Shown here piece after piece: positions 35,675-43,831 of a stretch of 64,000 nt of DNA (position 1 is the stretch's first letter; each line of letters begins with the position of its first letter). The position numbers and the translations under genes were made by a program. The notes beneath the pieces are model-generated. The model did no database searches. It saw only the letters and a list, made by a program, of their open reading frames with translations, and was not told where the DNA came from. The stretch comes from Mycolicibacterium sp. P1-18. GTDB lineage: Bacteria; Actinomycetota; Actinomycetes; Mycobacteriales; Mycobacteriaceae. The DNA lies in contig NZ_NPKR01000017.1 of NCBI RefSeq assembly GCF_008329535.1, forward strand, positions 62,001 through 126,000, given 5' to 3'.

Positions 35675-35696
35675 CAATCGGACCGCGGTCCGGTTG
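35675..35696. promoter_or_regulatory. 22-bp palindrome, probable TetR operator
   Basis: Core CGGACCGCGGTCCG is a perfect 14-bp palindrome; arms CAAT/GTTG extend it to 22 bp with one mismatch pair. It sits 25 bp from the TetR start and 46 bp from the FMN reductase start, suiting control of both. Confidence 0.7.
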
Positions 35697-35742
35697 ACCT
35701 GTGAGAGGATCGGGGCAAAACGACCGAAAGGGGCCTACGGGC

Positions 35743-36285
35743 ATGGCAGACGTGAAGGTTTTGGTTCTGGTTGGCAGTCTGCGCGCGGCGTCGCTGAATC
35801 GTCAATTGGCGCAGGTGGCGACCGAGACGGCTCCGGCGGGCGTGTCGCTGCAGTTGTTCGACCGGCTGGGCGAACTGCCCTTCTACAACGAGGACGAAGA
35901 CGGCGACGTGGTGGCCGAGGCCGTGGACGCCCTGCGCCTCGCGGCCGCCGAGGCAGACGCCGCCCTGGTGGTGACGCCGGAGTACAACGGCAGCATTCCG
36001 GGTGTGCTGAAGAACGCGATCGACTGGCTGTCGCGGCCCTACGGCAACGGAGCGCTCAACGGCAAGCCCCTGGCCGTCATCGGCACGGCGCTCGGCCAGT
36101 TCGGCGGGGTCTGGGCGCACGACGAGACGCGCAAGTCCTTCGGCATCGCGGGGCCCAAGGTCGTCGAGGACGTGAAGCTCTCGCTTCCGGCGACGATCTT
36201 CGACGGCAAGCATCCGCGGGAGAACGCCGACGTGGTCCAGCAGGTCCGCGAGATCGTGGAGAAGCTGACCGCCGAGGTCGGCTGA
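35743..36285 (+). CDS. NADPH-dependent FMN reductase (Rv3054c-like)
   Basis: 180 residues with a flavodoxin-like fold: phosphate loop GSLRAASLNRQ (about 10-20), PEYNGSIPGVLKNAIDWLSR (about 80-99) and TALGQFGG. It reduces FMN or quinones with NADPH; relatives serve oxidative stress defence. ATG 35743 follows GAAAGGGGCC. Its regulator is probably the divergent TetR. A strong hairpin follows at 36301. Confidence 0.92.
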   Translation: MADVKVLVLVGSLRAASLNRQLAQVATETAPAGVSLQLFDRLGELPFYNEDEDGDVVAEAVDALRLAAAEADAALVVTPEYNGSIPGVLKNAIDWLSRPYGNGALNGKPLAVIGTALGQFGGVWAHDETRKSFGIAGPKVVEDVKLSLPATIFDGKHPRENADVVQQVREIVEKLTAEVG

Positions 36286-36300
36286 CAGTACTTTCCCAGC

Positions 36301-36338
36301 AGCCGCCGGCGACCCCGAACAGGGGCTCGTCGGCGGCT
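36301..36338 (+). terminator. Terminator hairpin after FMN reductase
   Basis: AGCCGCCG (36301-36308) pairs with CGGCGGCT (36331-36338), with an inner CGA-CCCC/GGGG-c-TCG stem, 15 bp after the stop and followed by TTT. Confidence 0.75.
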
Positions 36339-36730
36339 TTGCTGTGGATGGAGCCTGTGGAGAACGTGTCGGTGGTCGGTGGTAGACCTTCCCCTGCAGC
36401 ACGACACGTGGTGGCCGGCGGGCGCGACACGCCGGGAACTTCGAGCGAACGGGGGCTTACGACCAGGGAATTCCATCAATGTCGTTCAGAACATCTTGTA
36501 TCTCTTCTGAATGTCGGACACTAGGTGTAGTGTTCTGCAGACCGACAGGCCCCCACGGTACCCGTACCGCTTCAGGTCAGCCGGAGCTCTGGAACCAGGC
36601 GAATCGGGAGGATTCAGCCGCCGGTTCCCGGCTTCGGACGACAGGAATTTCAAGGGTCGCCGGGCTGCTGAACTTGATGGGGATAGCAGTAGCCAGTTAC
36701 ACCAGCCTTCGCAGAGGAGCCGTGCCGCAG
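36339..36730 (+). promoter_or_regulatory. nrdHIE promoter and long structured leader
   Basis: About 390 bp without a gene. A 7-bp inverted repeat TTCAGAA/TTCTGAA (around 36485-36510) precedes the NrdR-like box at 36518-36533. If TAGTGT (36528-36533) is the -10, the leader is near 190 nt. It contains CGGTAC-CC-GTACCG (36556-36569) and nested hairpins GGAACC/GGTTCC (36591-36596 with 36623-36628) around GAATC-GGGAG-GATTC (36601-36615). No known riboswitch was recognised. An SD-like GAGGAG lies before the nrdH start. Confidence 0.5.
36518..36533. promoter_or_regulatory. NrdR-like box, ACACTA-GGTG-TAGTGT
   Basis: Perfect 6+4+6 palindrome matching the form of NrdR operators upstream of ribonucleotide reductase genes. 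TAGTGT also fits a mycobacterial -10. The half-site TGTAGTGT recurs before nrdF2 at 46207-46214. Confidence 0.75.
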
Positions 36731-36973
36731 ATGACCGTCACCGTCTACACCAAGCCCGCGTGCGTGCAGTGCAACGCCACCTACAAGGCGCTCGACAAGC
36801 TGGGCGTCTCCTACGAGGTCGTCGACATCACCGAGGTGCCGGAGGCGCGCGACTACGTCATGGCGCTGGGCTACCTGCAGGCCCCCGTCGTGGTCGCCGG
36901 CAACGACCACTGGTCGGGCTTCCGTCCGGACCGGATCAAGTTGCTGTCCGGCGCAGCCGTGGCCACGGCGTAG
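36731..36973 (+). CDS. nrdH: Glutaredoxin-like electron donor NrdH
   Basis: 80 residues. Redox motif CVQC (C11/C14) after VYTKPA, and the diagnostic C-terminal WSGFRPDR. It supplies electrons to NrdE, itself reduced by thioredoxin reductase. ATG 36731 gives the same N-terminus (MTVTVYTKPACVQC) as the M. tuberculosis protein; GTG 36722 is a possible longer start. First gene of nrdH-nrdI-nrdE. Confidence 0.96.
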   Translation: MTVTVYTKPACVQCNATYKALDKLGVSYEVVDITEVPEARDYVMALGYLQAPVVVAGNDHWSGFRPDRIKLLSGAAVATA

Positions 36974-37007
36974 AGAGAAGAACCCGGCGGGTAGGAGAGG
37001 AGGCGTC

Positions 37008-37451
37008 ATGGGGAACCTGGTCTACTTCTCCAGCGTCTCGGAGAACACGCACCGCTTCGTCGAGAAGCTGGAGCTGCCCGCCATCCGCATCCCGCTCCGC
37101 GACCGCATCCAGGTCGTCGAGCCCTACGTGCTGGTACTGCCGACCTACGGCGGCGGTCACGCCAACGGGCCCGACCCGGACGCCGGGGGATACGTCCCCA
37201 AGCAAGTCATCGCCTTCCTCAACGACGAACACAACCGGTCGTTGATCCGCGGCGTCATCGCCGCGGGCAACACCAACTTCGGTGCCGAATTCGGCTACGC
37301 CGGCGACGTCGTCTCACGCAAGTGCGGCGTCCCCTACCTCTATCGCTTCGAACTCATGGGCACCACGGACGACGTCTTCGCCGTCCGAGCGGGGCTTGCC
37401 GACTTCTGGAAGGACCAGACGTGTCACCAACCGTCACTGCAGAACCTGTAA
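37008..37451 (+). CDS. nrdI: NrdI flavodoxin-like protein
   Basis: 147 residues. FMN-binding FSSVSENTHRF (about 6-16), LPTYGGGHANG and AAGNTNFGAEFG are typical NrdI segments. It helps assemble the manganese-tyrosyl cofactor of NrdF by delivering an oxidant. It lies 34 bp after nrdH, and its 3' end overlaps nrdE by 31 bases in another frame. Confidence 0.96.
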   Translation: MGNLVYFSSVSENTHRFVEKLELPAIRIPLRDRIQVVEPYVLVLPTYGGGHANGPDPDAGGYVPKQVIAFLNDEHNRSLIRGVIAAGNTNFGAEFGYAGDVVSRKCGVPYLYRFELMGTTDDVFAVRAGLADFWKDQTCHQPSLQNL

Positions 37452-39586
37452 CCACCGGAGTCCACGCACTTCCGGGCGAGACGGACTACCACGCGCTCAA
37501 CGCGATGCTGAACTTGTACGACAAGGACGGCAAGATCCAGTTCGACAAGGACCGGGAAGCCGCCAACCAGTACTTCCTGCAGCACGTCAACCAGAACACC
37601 GTCTTCTTCCACAACCAGGACGAGAAGCTCGATTACCTGGTCAAGGAGAACTACTACGAGCGCGAGGTGCTCGACCAGTACAGCCGCAACTTCGTGAAGT
37701 CGCTGCTGGACCGGGCCTTCGCCAAGAAGTTCCGCTTCCCGACGTTCCTCGGCGCGTTCAAGTACTACACGTCCTACACGCTGAAGACGTTCGACGGGAA
37801 GCGCTACCTCGAGCGCTTCGAGGACCGCGTCGTCATGGTGTCGTTGACGCTGGCCGCCGGCGACACCACGCTGGCCGAGAAGCTCGTCGACGAGATCATC
37901 GACGGACGGTTCCAGCCGGCCACCCCGACGTTCCTCAACTCGGGCAAGAAGCAGCGCGGCGAGCCGGTCAGCTGCTTCCTGCTGCGCATCGAGGACAACA
38001 TGGAGTCCATCGGACGCTCCATCAACTCGGCGCTGCAGCTGTCCAAGCGTGGTGGCGGAGTCGCCTTGCTGCTGAGCAATATTCGCGAGCACGGCGCGCC
38101 GATCAAGAACATCGAGAACCAGAGCTCGGGCGTCATCCCGATCATGAAGCTGCTCGAGGACTCGTTCTCCTACGCCAACCAGCTCGGTGCCCGCCAGGGC
38201 GCCGGCGCGGTGTACCTCCACGCGCACCACCCCGACATCTACCGGTTCCTCGACACCAAGCGCGAGAACGCCGACGAGAAGATCCGCATCAAGACGCTGT
38301 CCCTCGGCGTGGTGATCCCGGACATCACCTTCGAGCTGGCGAAGAAGAACGAGGACATGTACCTGTTCTCGCCGTACGACGTCGAGCGCGTGTACGGCGT
38401 GCCGTTCGCCGACATCTCGGTCACCGAGAAGTACTACGAGATGGTCGACGACGCCCGGATCCGCAAGACGAAGATCAAGGCGCGCGAGTTCTTCCAGACT
38501 CTGGCGGAGCTGCAGTTCGAGTCCGGCTACCCGTACATCATGTACGAGGACACCGTGAACCGCGCCAACCCGATCGAGGGCAAGATCACGCACAGCAACC
38601 TGTGCTCGGAGATCCTGCAGGTGTCGACCCCGTCGCTGTTCAACGAGGACCTGTCCTACGCCAAGGTGGGCAAGGACATCTCCTGCAACCTCGGTTCGCT
38701 GAACATCGCCAAGGCGATGGACTCGCCGGACTTCGCGCAGACCATCGAGACGTCGATCCGCGGGTTGACGGCGGTCAGCGACCAGACCCACATCTGGTCG
38801 GTGCCGTCGATCGAGCAGGGCAACAACGACTCTCACGCCATCGGCCTGGGCCAGATGAACCTGCACGGCTACCTGGCCCGCGAACGCATCATGTACGGCT
38901 CCGAAGAGGGCGTCGACTTCACCAACATGTACTTCTACACGGTGCTGTACCACGCGCTGCGGGCCAGCAACCGGATCGCGATCGAACGCGGCACGGCGTT
39001 CGGCGGCTTCGAGCGCTCCAAGTACAAGTCGGGTGAGTTCTTCGACAAGTACACCGACCAGGTGTGGGAGCCGGCGACCGCGCGGGTGCGGGAACTGTTC
39101 GCGGACGCGGGCATTCGCATCCCGACGCAGGAGGACTGGAAGCGGTTGAAGGAGTCGGTGCAGACGCACGGCATCTACAACCAGAACCTGCAGGCCGTCC
39201 CGCCCACCGGATCGATCTCCTACATCAACCACTCGACGAGCTCGATCCACCCGGTCGCGTCGAAGATCGAGATCCGCAAGGAAGGCAAGATCGGCCGCGT
39301 CTACTACCCGGCGCCGTACCTCACCAACGACAACCTGGAGTACTACCAGGACGCGTACGAGATCGGCTACGAGAAGATCATCGACACCTACGCCGCGGCC
39401 ACCCAGCACGTGGACCAGGGTCTGTCGCTGACGCTGTTCTTCAAGGACACCGCCAGCACGCGCGACGTGAACAAGGCGCAGATCTACGCCTGGCGCAAGG
39501 GCATCAAGACGCTGTACTACATCCGCCTGCGCCAGATGGCGTTGGAGGGCACCGAGGTCGAGGGTTGCGTCAGCTGCATGCTGTGA
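37421..39586 (+). CDS. nrdE: Class Ib ribonucleotide reductase large subunit NrdE
   Basis: 721 residues from GTG 37421. Landmarks: N-terminal LNAMLNLYDKDGKIQFDKD, PATPTFLNSG, the active-site NLCSEI and the C-terminal redox tail CVSCML that exchanges with NrdH. It reduces ribonucleoside diphosphates with NrdF2. The GTG lies within nrdI, so translation is coupled. A strong two-way terminator hairpin follows at 39611. There is no nrdF directly downstream; the small subunit gene is 6.7 kb away at 46254. Confidence 0.97.
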   Translation: MSPTVTAEPVTTGVHALPGETDYHALNAMLNLYDKDGKIQFDKDREAANQYFLQHVNQNTVFFHNQDEKLDYLVKENYYEREVLDQYSRNFVKSLLDRAFAKKFRFPTFLGAFKYYTSYTLKTFDGKRYLERFEDRVVMVSLTLAAGDTTLAEKLVDEIIDGRFQPATPTFLNSGKKQRGEPVSCFLLRIEDNMESIGRSINSALQLSKRGGGVALLLSNIREHGAPIKNIENQSSGVIPIMKLLEDSFSYANQLGARQGAGAVYLHAHHPDIYRFLDTKRENADEKIRIKTLSLGVVIPDITFELAKKNEDMYLFSPYDVERVYGVPFADISVTEKYYEMVDDARIRKTKIKAREFFQTLAELQFESGYPYIMYEDTVNRANPIEGKITHSNLCSEILQVSTPSLFNEDLSYAKVGKDISCNLGSLNIAKAMDSPDFAQTIETSIRGLTAVSDQTHIWSVPSIEQGNNDSHAIGLGQMNLHGYLARERIMYGSEEGVDFTNMYFYTVLYHALRASNRIAIERGTAFGGFERSKYKSGEFFDKYTDQVWEPATARVRELFADAGIRIPTQEDWKRLKESVQTHGIYNQNLQAVPPTGSISYINHSTSSIHPVASKIEIRKEGKIGRVYYPAPYLTNDNLEYYQDAYEIGYEKIIDTYAAATQHVDQGLSLTLFFKDTASTRDVNKAQIYAWRKGIKTLYYIRLRQMALEGTEVEGCVSCML

Positions 39587-39610
39587 CGCCCCACCGCCGA
39601 TCGTGAACGT

Positions 39611-39640
39611 GGCGACGCAACTCTCGCGAGTTGCGTCGCC
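39611..39640. terminator. 13-bp stem terminator between nrdE and the convergent DUF5997 gene
   Basis: GGCGACGCAACTC (39611-39623), loop TCGC, GAGTTGCGTCGCC (39628-39640): a perfect hairpin 24 bp past nrdE and 19 bp past the convergent gene's stop, able to serve both. No clear U-tract. Confidence 0.85.
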
Positions 39641-39659
39641 ATCTTCACATTCGGGGGCC

Positions 39660-40046
39660 TCAGCCCTCGCGAGCCTGGTCGTCGTGCATGGCCTTGACGC
39701 GTCGCTCCTCGCGCTGGACGGCCTGGAAGCTCTCGCGCTCGGCGACCAGCCAGTCGGGCTTGTCCTCGAGCAGTGCGGTGATCTGCTCGGTGGTGAGCGC
39801 CTCGGTCACACCGCCGCGCGCCAGACCGGCAATCGAGACGCCCAGTTTCATGGCCACCAGGTTCTTCGGGTGCGGCCCGTTCTTGCGGAGATCCCTGAGC
39901 CACTGCGGCGGATCGTCCTGCAGGGCGGCGAGCTCGGACCGGGTGATCGCGTTCTCCTGAAACTCCGTGGGCGTCGCCGGCAGATACACGTCGAGCTTCT
40001 TCGCCGCGGTGGCGGGTTTCATGGACTGCGCGTTCGGCCTGCTCAT
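39660..40046 (-). CDS. DUF5997-family hypothetical
   Basis: 128 residues from ATG 40046 (longer start at 40085 possible). Soluble and charged; KLDVYLPATPTEFQENAITR and NGPHPKNLVAMKLGVSIAGL are the most family-like stretches. I recognise it as the small actinobacterial family often called DUF5997. It is divergent from, and 29 bp away from, a gene for an isolated LysR ligand domain, a pairing I recall from other actinobacteria. Function unknown. Residues around VAMKLGVSIAGLARGGVTEA could be HTH-like, which is only a suggestion. Confidence 0.75.
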   Translation of the reverse strand: MSRPNAQSMKPATAAKKLDVYLPATPTEFQENAITRSELAALQDDPPQWLRDLRKNGPHPKNLVAMKLGVSIAGLARGGVTEALTTEQITALLEDKPDWLVAERESFQAVQREERRVKAMHDDQAREG

Positions 40047-40075
40047 GGACGAGAGCCTATCGGTAGCCTGAGGCC

Positions 40076-40798
40076 GTGGCTTCATCCTCGGTGTCCTCGC
40101 TCACAGTGGGGTACGTCCCCGGCGTGACACCCGCGAAGTGGGCTCGGACGTGGGCCGAGCGCCATCCCGAGGTGCGGATGGACCTGCAGGCCGTCGCCGC
40201 TGCAGACGCGCTCGAGGCCCTGCGATCCGGCGCGGTCGACGTGGCGTTGCTCCGGCCCTCGGCCGACACGGCCGGCGTGGCCCTCATTCCGCTCTACGAC
40301 GAGACGACGGTGGTCGTGGTGCCCGCCGACCATCTGCTGACCGCCGCGGACGCGGTGACCGTCGCCGACCTCGACGGTGAACCGGTGCTGCTCCCACTCG
40401 ACGACGTCGTCGCCTGGGCGGACATGCCCGGCGCCCCGGTCGACCATCGCCCCGAAACCGCCGGCGACGCAACCGAACTCGTTGCCGCCGGGGCCGGCGT
40501 GCTCGTCGTCCCGCAGTCGCTGGCGCGGCTGCACCACCGCAGGGACCTCACCTACCGTCCGATCTCCGACGCGCCCACCTGTCCCGTCGCGCTCGCCGTC
40601 CCGGCGGGCGAGCAGTCCGAGTTGGTCGCGGAGTTCATCGGCGTCGTGCGGGGTCGCAAGCCCAGTTCGTCGCGCGGGCAGGGCGAGGCGACCCCGAAGC
40701 GGACCGCGCGGGAGAAGACGTTGGCGAAGCAGGCGGCCCGGGCCGCCGCCGGAAAGGTCGCCCGCCCGCCGGGGCCCACCAAGCGCGGCCGCCGCTGA
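40076..40798 (+). CDS. LysR substrate-binding domain protein without DNA-binding domain
   Basis: 240 residues. The periplasmic-binding-like domain of LysR regulators (about 7-195) begins directly at the N-terminus (LTVGYVPGVTPAKWARTWAE) and includes LRSGAVDVALLRP and VAAGAGVLVVPQSLARL. No helix-turn-helix precedes it: GTG 40076 is the first possible start and the other side is the divergent gene. A Lys/Arg-rich tail (about 205-240) could bind nucleic acid. It may be a ligand sensor acting through the divergent DUF5997 protein. Confidence 0.82.
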   Translation: MASSSVSSLTVGYVPGVTPAKWARTWAERHPEVRMDLQAVAAADALEALRSGAVDVALLRPSADTAGVALIPLYDETTVVVVPADHLLTAADAVTVADLDGEPVLLPLDDVVAWADMPGAPVDHRPETAGDATELVAAGAGVLVVPQSLARLHHRRDLTYRPISDAPTCPVALAVPAGEQSELVAEFIGVVRGRKPSSSRGQGEATPKRTAREKTLAKQAARAAAGKVARPPGPTKRGRR

Positions 40799-40862
40799 CC
40801 GCGGCGCCAAACGGCCGATAAATCAGTGGAATTCGCGAGCCGGGTGCCTCACCCTCGTAGGC

Positions 40863-41696
40863 ATGAACGTTCACCTGTACGCGACGCCGGACGGCTTCGG
40901 CCCGGTATCCCGCTGGGTGTATCGCCGTGACCCCGTGCGGTTCACCACCGAACTGACCACCCTGCGCACCACCGCCTGGCCGGCCGATCACCTGCTTCTG
41001 GCCGCGTTCGACTGTGACGGCGCCGTGGGTGCCGCGGTGCAGATGCGCGATGCGGTGCTGTTGGTCAGCGGGCTGCCGCCGACTCTGGCCAAGGAGTCGG
41101 CCGCGGCGCTCGCACCCGTGCGGGCCGATCTGCCCGCCGTGCGCGGAACAGCAAGCACCGCAGCGGCTTTCAGTCAAGCATGGGCGGAAGTCACCGGTGT
41201 GACCGCGACGACGTCTTTCACCGAGACGCTGTACCGCCTCGGGGAACTGGCGTCGCCCGACGGCGTCGCCGGGAAGCCGCGGCTGGCCGACGACCAGGAC
41301 GCCGACATGCTCGCCGGCTGGTTCGACGCGTTCTTCGTCGAGGCGTTCGGCACGACGTCCGATCCGGCGGCCCGGCGCGGCGTGTTCCGCGACGTCGCCG
41401 ACGCGGGCGGGCACGTGGTGCTGTGGACCGTCGACGGTGAGCCGGTCGCCATGGCGCGGGTGCACGGCTGCCTGATGGGCATGTCGCGGATCGGTCCGGT
41501 GTACACCCCTACGCAGCACCGGGGTCGCGGCTACGGCGCGGCGGTCACCGCGCAAGCGGTGCGGCACGCGTGGAGTCACGGTGCGCGCGACGTGGTGTTG
41601 TTCGCCGACGACGCCAACCCGGTGTCCAACCGCATCTACCGGCGGCTCGGCTTCGTGCCGGTCGGGGAGAACGTGCAGTACGCGTTCACCGCGTGA
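40863..41696 (+). CDS. GNAT-family N-acetyltransferase
   Basis: 277 residues. C-terminal GNAT domain: GPVYTPTQHRGRGYGAAVTA (acetyl-CoA loop, Q/RxxGxG) followed by NPVSNRIYRRLGFVPVGE, the usual end of the fold. The N-terminal half (about 1-130) is a second, degenerate GNAT-like region. ATG 40863 follows CTCGTAGGC; a weak ribosome site. Substrate unknown. Confidence 0.88.
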   Translation: MNVHLYATPDGFGPVSRWVYRRDPVRFTTELTTLRTTAWPADHLLLAAFDCDGAVGAAVQMRDAVLLVSGLPPTLAKESAAALAPVRADLPAVRGTASTAAAFSQAWAEVTGVTATTSFTETLYRLGELASPDGVAGKPRLADDQDADMLAGWFDAFFVEAFGTTSDPAARRGVFRDVADAGGHVVLWTVDGEPVAMARVHGCLMGMSRIGPVYTPTQHRGRGYGAAVTAQAVRHAWSHGARDVVLFADDANPVSNRIYRRLGFVPVGENVQYAFTA

Positions 41697-41730
41697 CCCC
41701 AGTCGCCCCACGTCGACCAGAATGGGTCCA

Positions 41731-42498
41731 ATGGACTCGAGCTTGGCGGGACGCGTGGCACTGGTGACCGGGGGCGGGCGCGGCCTCGGCCTGGCGATGG
41801 CCGAGGCCGTGGCCCGGGCGGGAGCCAAAGTGGCCCTCCTCGACGTCCGCGACGAGGTCCACGATGCGGCCGACCAGCTGCGCGCCGCCACCGGCACCGA
41901 CGTCGTCGGAGTCACCGCCGACGTCACCGACGAGGCCTCGGTCGAGGCGGCCTTCGGCGAGGTGGCCGACCACCTGGGGGTCGTCGACGCCTTGGTCAAC
42001 GCCGCCGGGGTCGCGGACACCACCAGCGCGCTGGACATCACCCCCGAGCGGTTCCGCTGGATCGTCGACGTCAACCTGACGGGCACGTTCCTGGTCTGCC
42101 GGGCCTTCGCGCGGCGTCTGGTCGACGCCGGCCACACCGGCTCGGCCGTCACGATCGCCTCGATGTCGAGCCTGCGGGTGAACCGGCCGCAGGATCAGGC
42201 CGCCTACAACGCGTCCAAGGCCGGCGTCGCGATGCTCACCAAGAGCCTCGCGGTGGAGTGGCTGCCGCTGGGCATCCGGCTCAACTCCATTTCGCCGGGC
42301 TACTTCGCCTCGGAGCAGACGCTCGACGTGCCGCGGAACTCGCCGGAGCAGTTCGCCGAGTGGATGGCGCACACCCCAGTCGGCAGGATGGGGGAGCCGC
42401 ACGAGCTCGGCCCGCTGGCCGTCTACCTGCTGGGCGACGCGTCGGCGTACGTCGTCGGCCAGTCGATCGTCATCGACGGCGGGTACACCGCACTCTGA
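41731..42498 (+). CDS. Short-chain dehydrogenase/reductase (polyol/sugar alcohol-like)
   Basis: 255 residues. TGGGRGLG (about 14-21), NAAG, and the YNASKAG catalytic pair. LRLNSISPGYFASEQT and the ending VVGQSIVIDGGYTAL are typical of NAD-dependent sugar-alcohol or ketone SDRs. ATG 41731 preferred; ATG 41722 is also in frame. It follows the GNAT gene by 34 bp. Substrate cannot be assigned. Confidence 0.88.
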   Translation: MDSSLAGRVALVTGGGRGLGLAMAEAVARAGAKVALLDVRDEVHDAADQLRAATGTDVVGVTADVTDEASVEAAFGEVADHLGVVDALVNAAGVADTTSALDITPERFRWIVDVNLTGTFLVCRAFARRLVDAGHTGSAVTIASMSSLRVNRPQDQAAYNASKAGVAMLTKSLAVEWLPLGIRLNSISPGYFASEQTLDVPRNSPEQFAEWMAHTPVGRMGEPHELGPLAVYLLGDASAYVVGQSIVIDGGYTAL

Positions 42499-42515
42499 CG
42501 AGGCGCCAGAAGGGC

Positions 42516-43700
42516 CTACGTCACCCGGTGCTGCGGACCCTGCTCCTTCTTGTACAGCGCCTTGAGCATGCGGTCGCGGAAGAACGCGTTGTCGATCAGC
42601 TTGATGCCGTTGTTGGCCACGGCGGGGATGCCCGCCAGCTTGTGGAAGTAGCGGCCGCGCTTGTACTCCCGGCCCCACGCGGCTTCCATCCGCTGCGCGT
42701 AGTTCGTGAAGTCGTCCGGCCCGCCGTTGGTCAGGGCCGCGATCGCGCACTCGCCGGCGGCGAGACCCGACTCGAGGGCCTTGGAGATGCCCGCCCCCGA
42801 GGCCGGCTTGCCCGCGCCCAGTGAGTCGCCGGTGAACAACACGCCCGGGCGCCACGGCGGCCACGCGGTGAAGCCCATCGGCAGACGCCACGCCCGCACC
42901 AGCTTGTCCTTCTTGAGTTCCTCGATGGGCGGCAGGCCCCAGTCGCGGGGCAACGTCTGCATGAACTCGCCCATGAACTTGGTGGCGTTGATCTTCTGCC
43001 AGTCCTTGTAGCTGTTGACGTAGCCCAGGCCGATGTTGATGCGGCCCCCGCCGAACGGGAACACCCACGCGTAGCCGGGAAGCTGATCGCCGTTGAACTT
43101 CAGGTTGAGGTAGATGTCGAGGGAGTCGGAGTCCGGCTTGTTGGCCGGCATCTCGGCGCGGATCGCGATCGCCGAGTAGCCGTTGTACTCCGAGTCGATC
43201 TTCAGGGCCCGCTTGATGGGGGAGTAGGCGCCGTCGGCCGCGATCACGGCGTCGCCGAGGACCTTCTCGCCGCTCTTGAGCACCACGCCGACGACGCGAC
43301 CGGTGGCGTCGAGCTCGGGGCCGGTCACTTCACAGGACTGCCGGACCTCGGCGCCCGCGGCCTCGGCGTGCTTGAGCAGCAGCGTGTCGAGCTGCGGACG
43401 CGGGGCGACGTAACCGTGGTTCGGCATGCCTGGGCGGGTCGGGAACGACAACTCCCACTGCGACGGGCTGAAGACCGTCACCCGGTTGACGCGGTGGAAC
43501 TCGTCCACCTCCTCGGCCAGGCCCATCTTCTGCAGATAACTGACCGCGCGGGCGGTCAGACCGTCGCCGCACGGCTTGTCGCGGGGGAATTCCGCCTTGT
43601 CCAGGACGACTACCTTGGCGCCCGTCTGCGCTGCCTGCCAGGCCGCGGCGGCGCCGGACGGCCCTCCGCCGGCAATCACCAGGTCGTACCGCTGCGTCAT
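42516..43700 (-). CDS. Geranylgeranyl reductase-family flavoprotein (MenJ-like)
   Basis: 394 residues. FAD-binding GGGPSGAAAAWQAAQ (about 11-25), a DKAEFPRDKPCGDGL block characteristic of geranylgeranyl/menaquinone reductases, and GDSLGAGKPASGAGISKALE. M. tuberculosis MenJ (Rv0561c) of this family saturates one isoprene unit of menaquinone; this gene may be a paralogue acting on other prenyl chains. ATG 43700 is set by the FAD motif. Divergent from the TetR at 43832. Confidence 0.9.
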   Translation of the reverse strand: MTQRYDLVIAGGGPSGAAAAWQAAQTGAKVVVLDKAEFPRDKPCGDGLTARAVSYLQKMGLAEEVDEFHRVNRVTVFSPSQWELSFPTRPGMPNHGYVAPRPQLDTLLLKHAEAAGAEVRQSCEVTGPELDATGRVVGVVLKSGEKVLGDAVIAADGAYSPIKRALKIDSEYNGYSAIAIRAEMPANKPDSDSLDIYLNLKFNGDQLPGYAWVFPFGGGRINIGLGYVNSYKDWQKINATKFMGEFMQTLPRDWGLPPIEELKKDKLVRAWRLPMGFTAWPPWRPGVLFTGDSLGAGKPASGAGISKALESGLAAGECAIAALTNGGPDDFTNYAQRMEAAWGREYKRGRYFHKLAGIPAVANNGIKLIDNAFFRDRMLKALYKKEQGPQHRVT

Positions 43701-43819
43701 GAGTCTCGTCTCGCATAGCTGGGGTATTTCGGGTCCAAATGCTACCCGCGCGGGTCGGCCGGCACGTGCCCCGAGCGTGGCCCCCGCGCGGTCTTGGCAG
43801 GTCAGCACCGTTCAGCCGG

Positions 43820-43831
43820 TACAGTGAGTCC
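43820..43831 (+). promoter_or_regulatory. Leaderless -10 box TACAGT
   Basis: TACAGT at 43820-43825 followed by six bases and GTG 43832: the standard spacing for a leaderless mycobacterial transcript. It supports the GTG start of the TetR gene. Confidence 0.55.

Noticed and set aside
35650..35742. LexA/SOS box for the dinP operon
   Set aside because: No TCGAAC-N4-GTTCGA-like sequence; only the TetR-type palindrome is present.
36534..36730. Cobalamin riboswitch in the nrdH leader
   Set aside because: No B12-box-like core seen, and the enzyme is class Ib, not B12-dependent.
37424..39409. A 661-codon open frame antisense to nrdE
   Set aside because: Shadow of a highly expressed, codon-biased gene; no start signal or domain.
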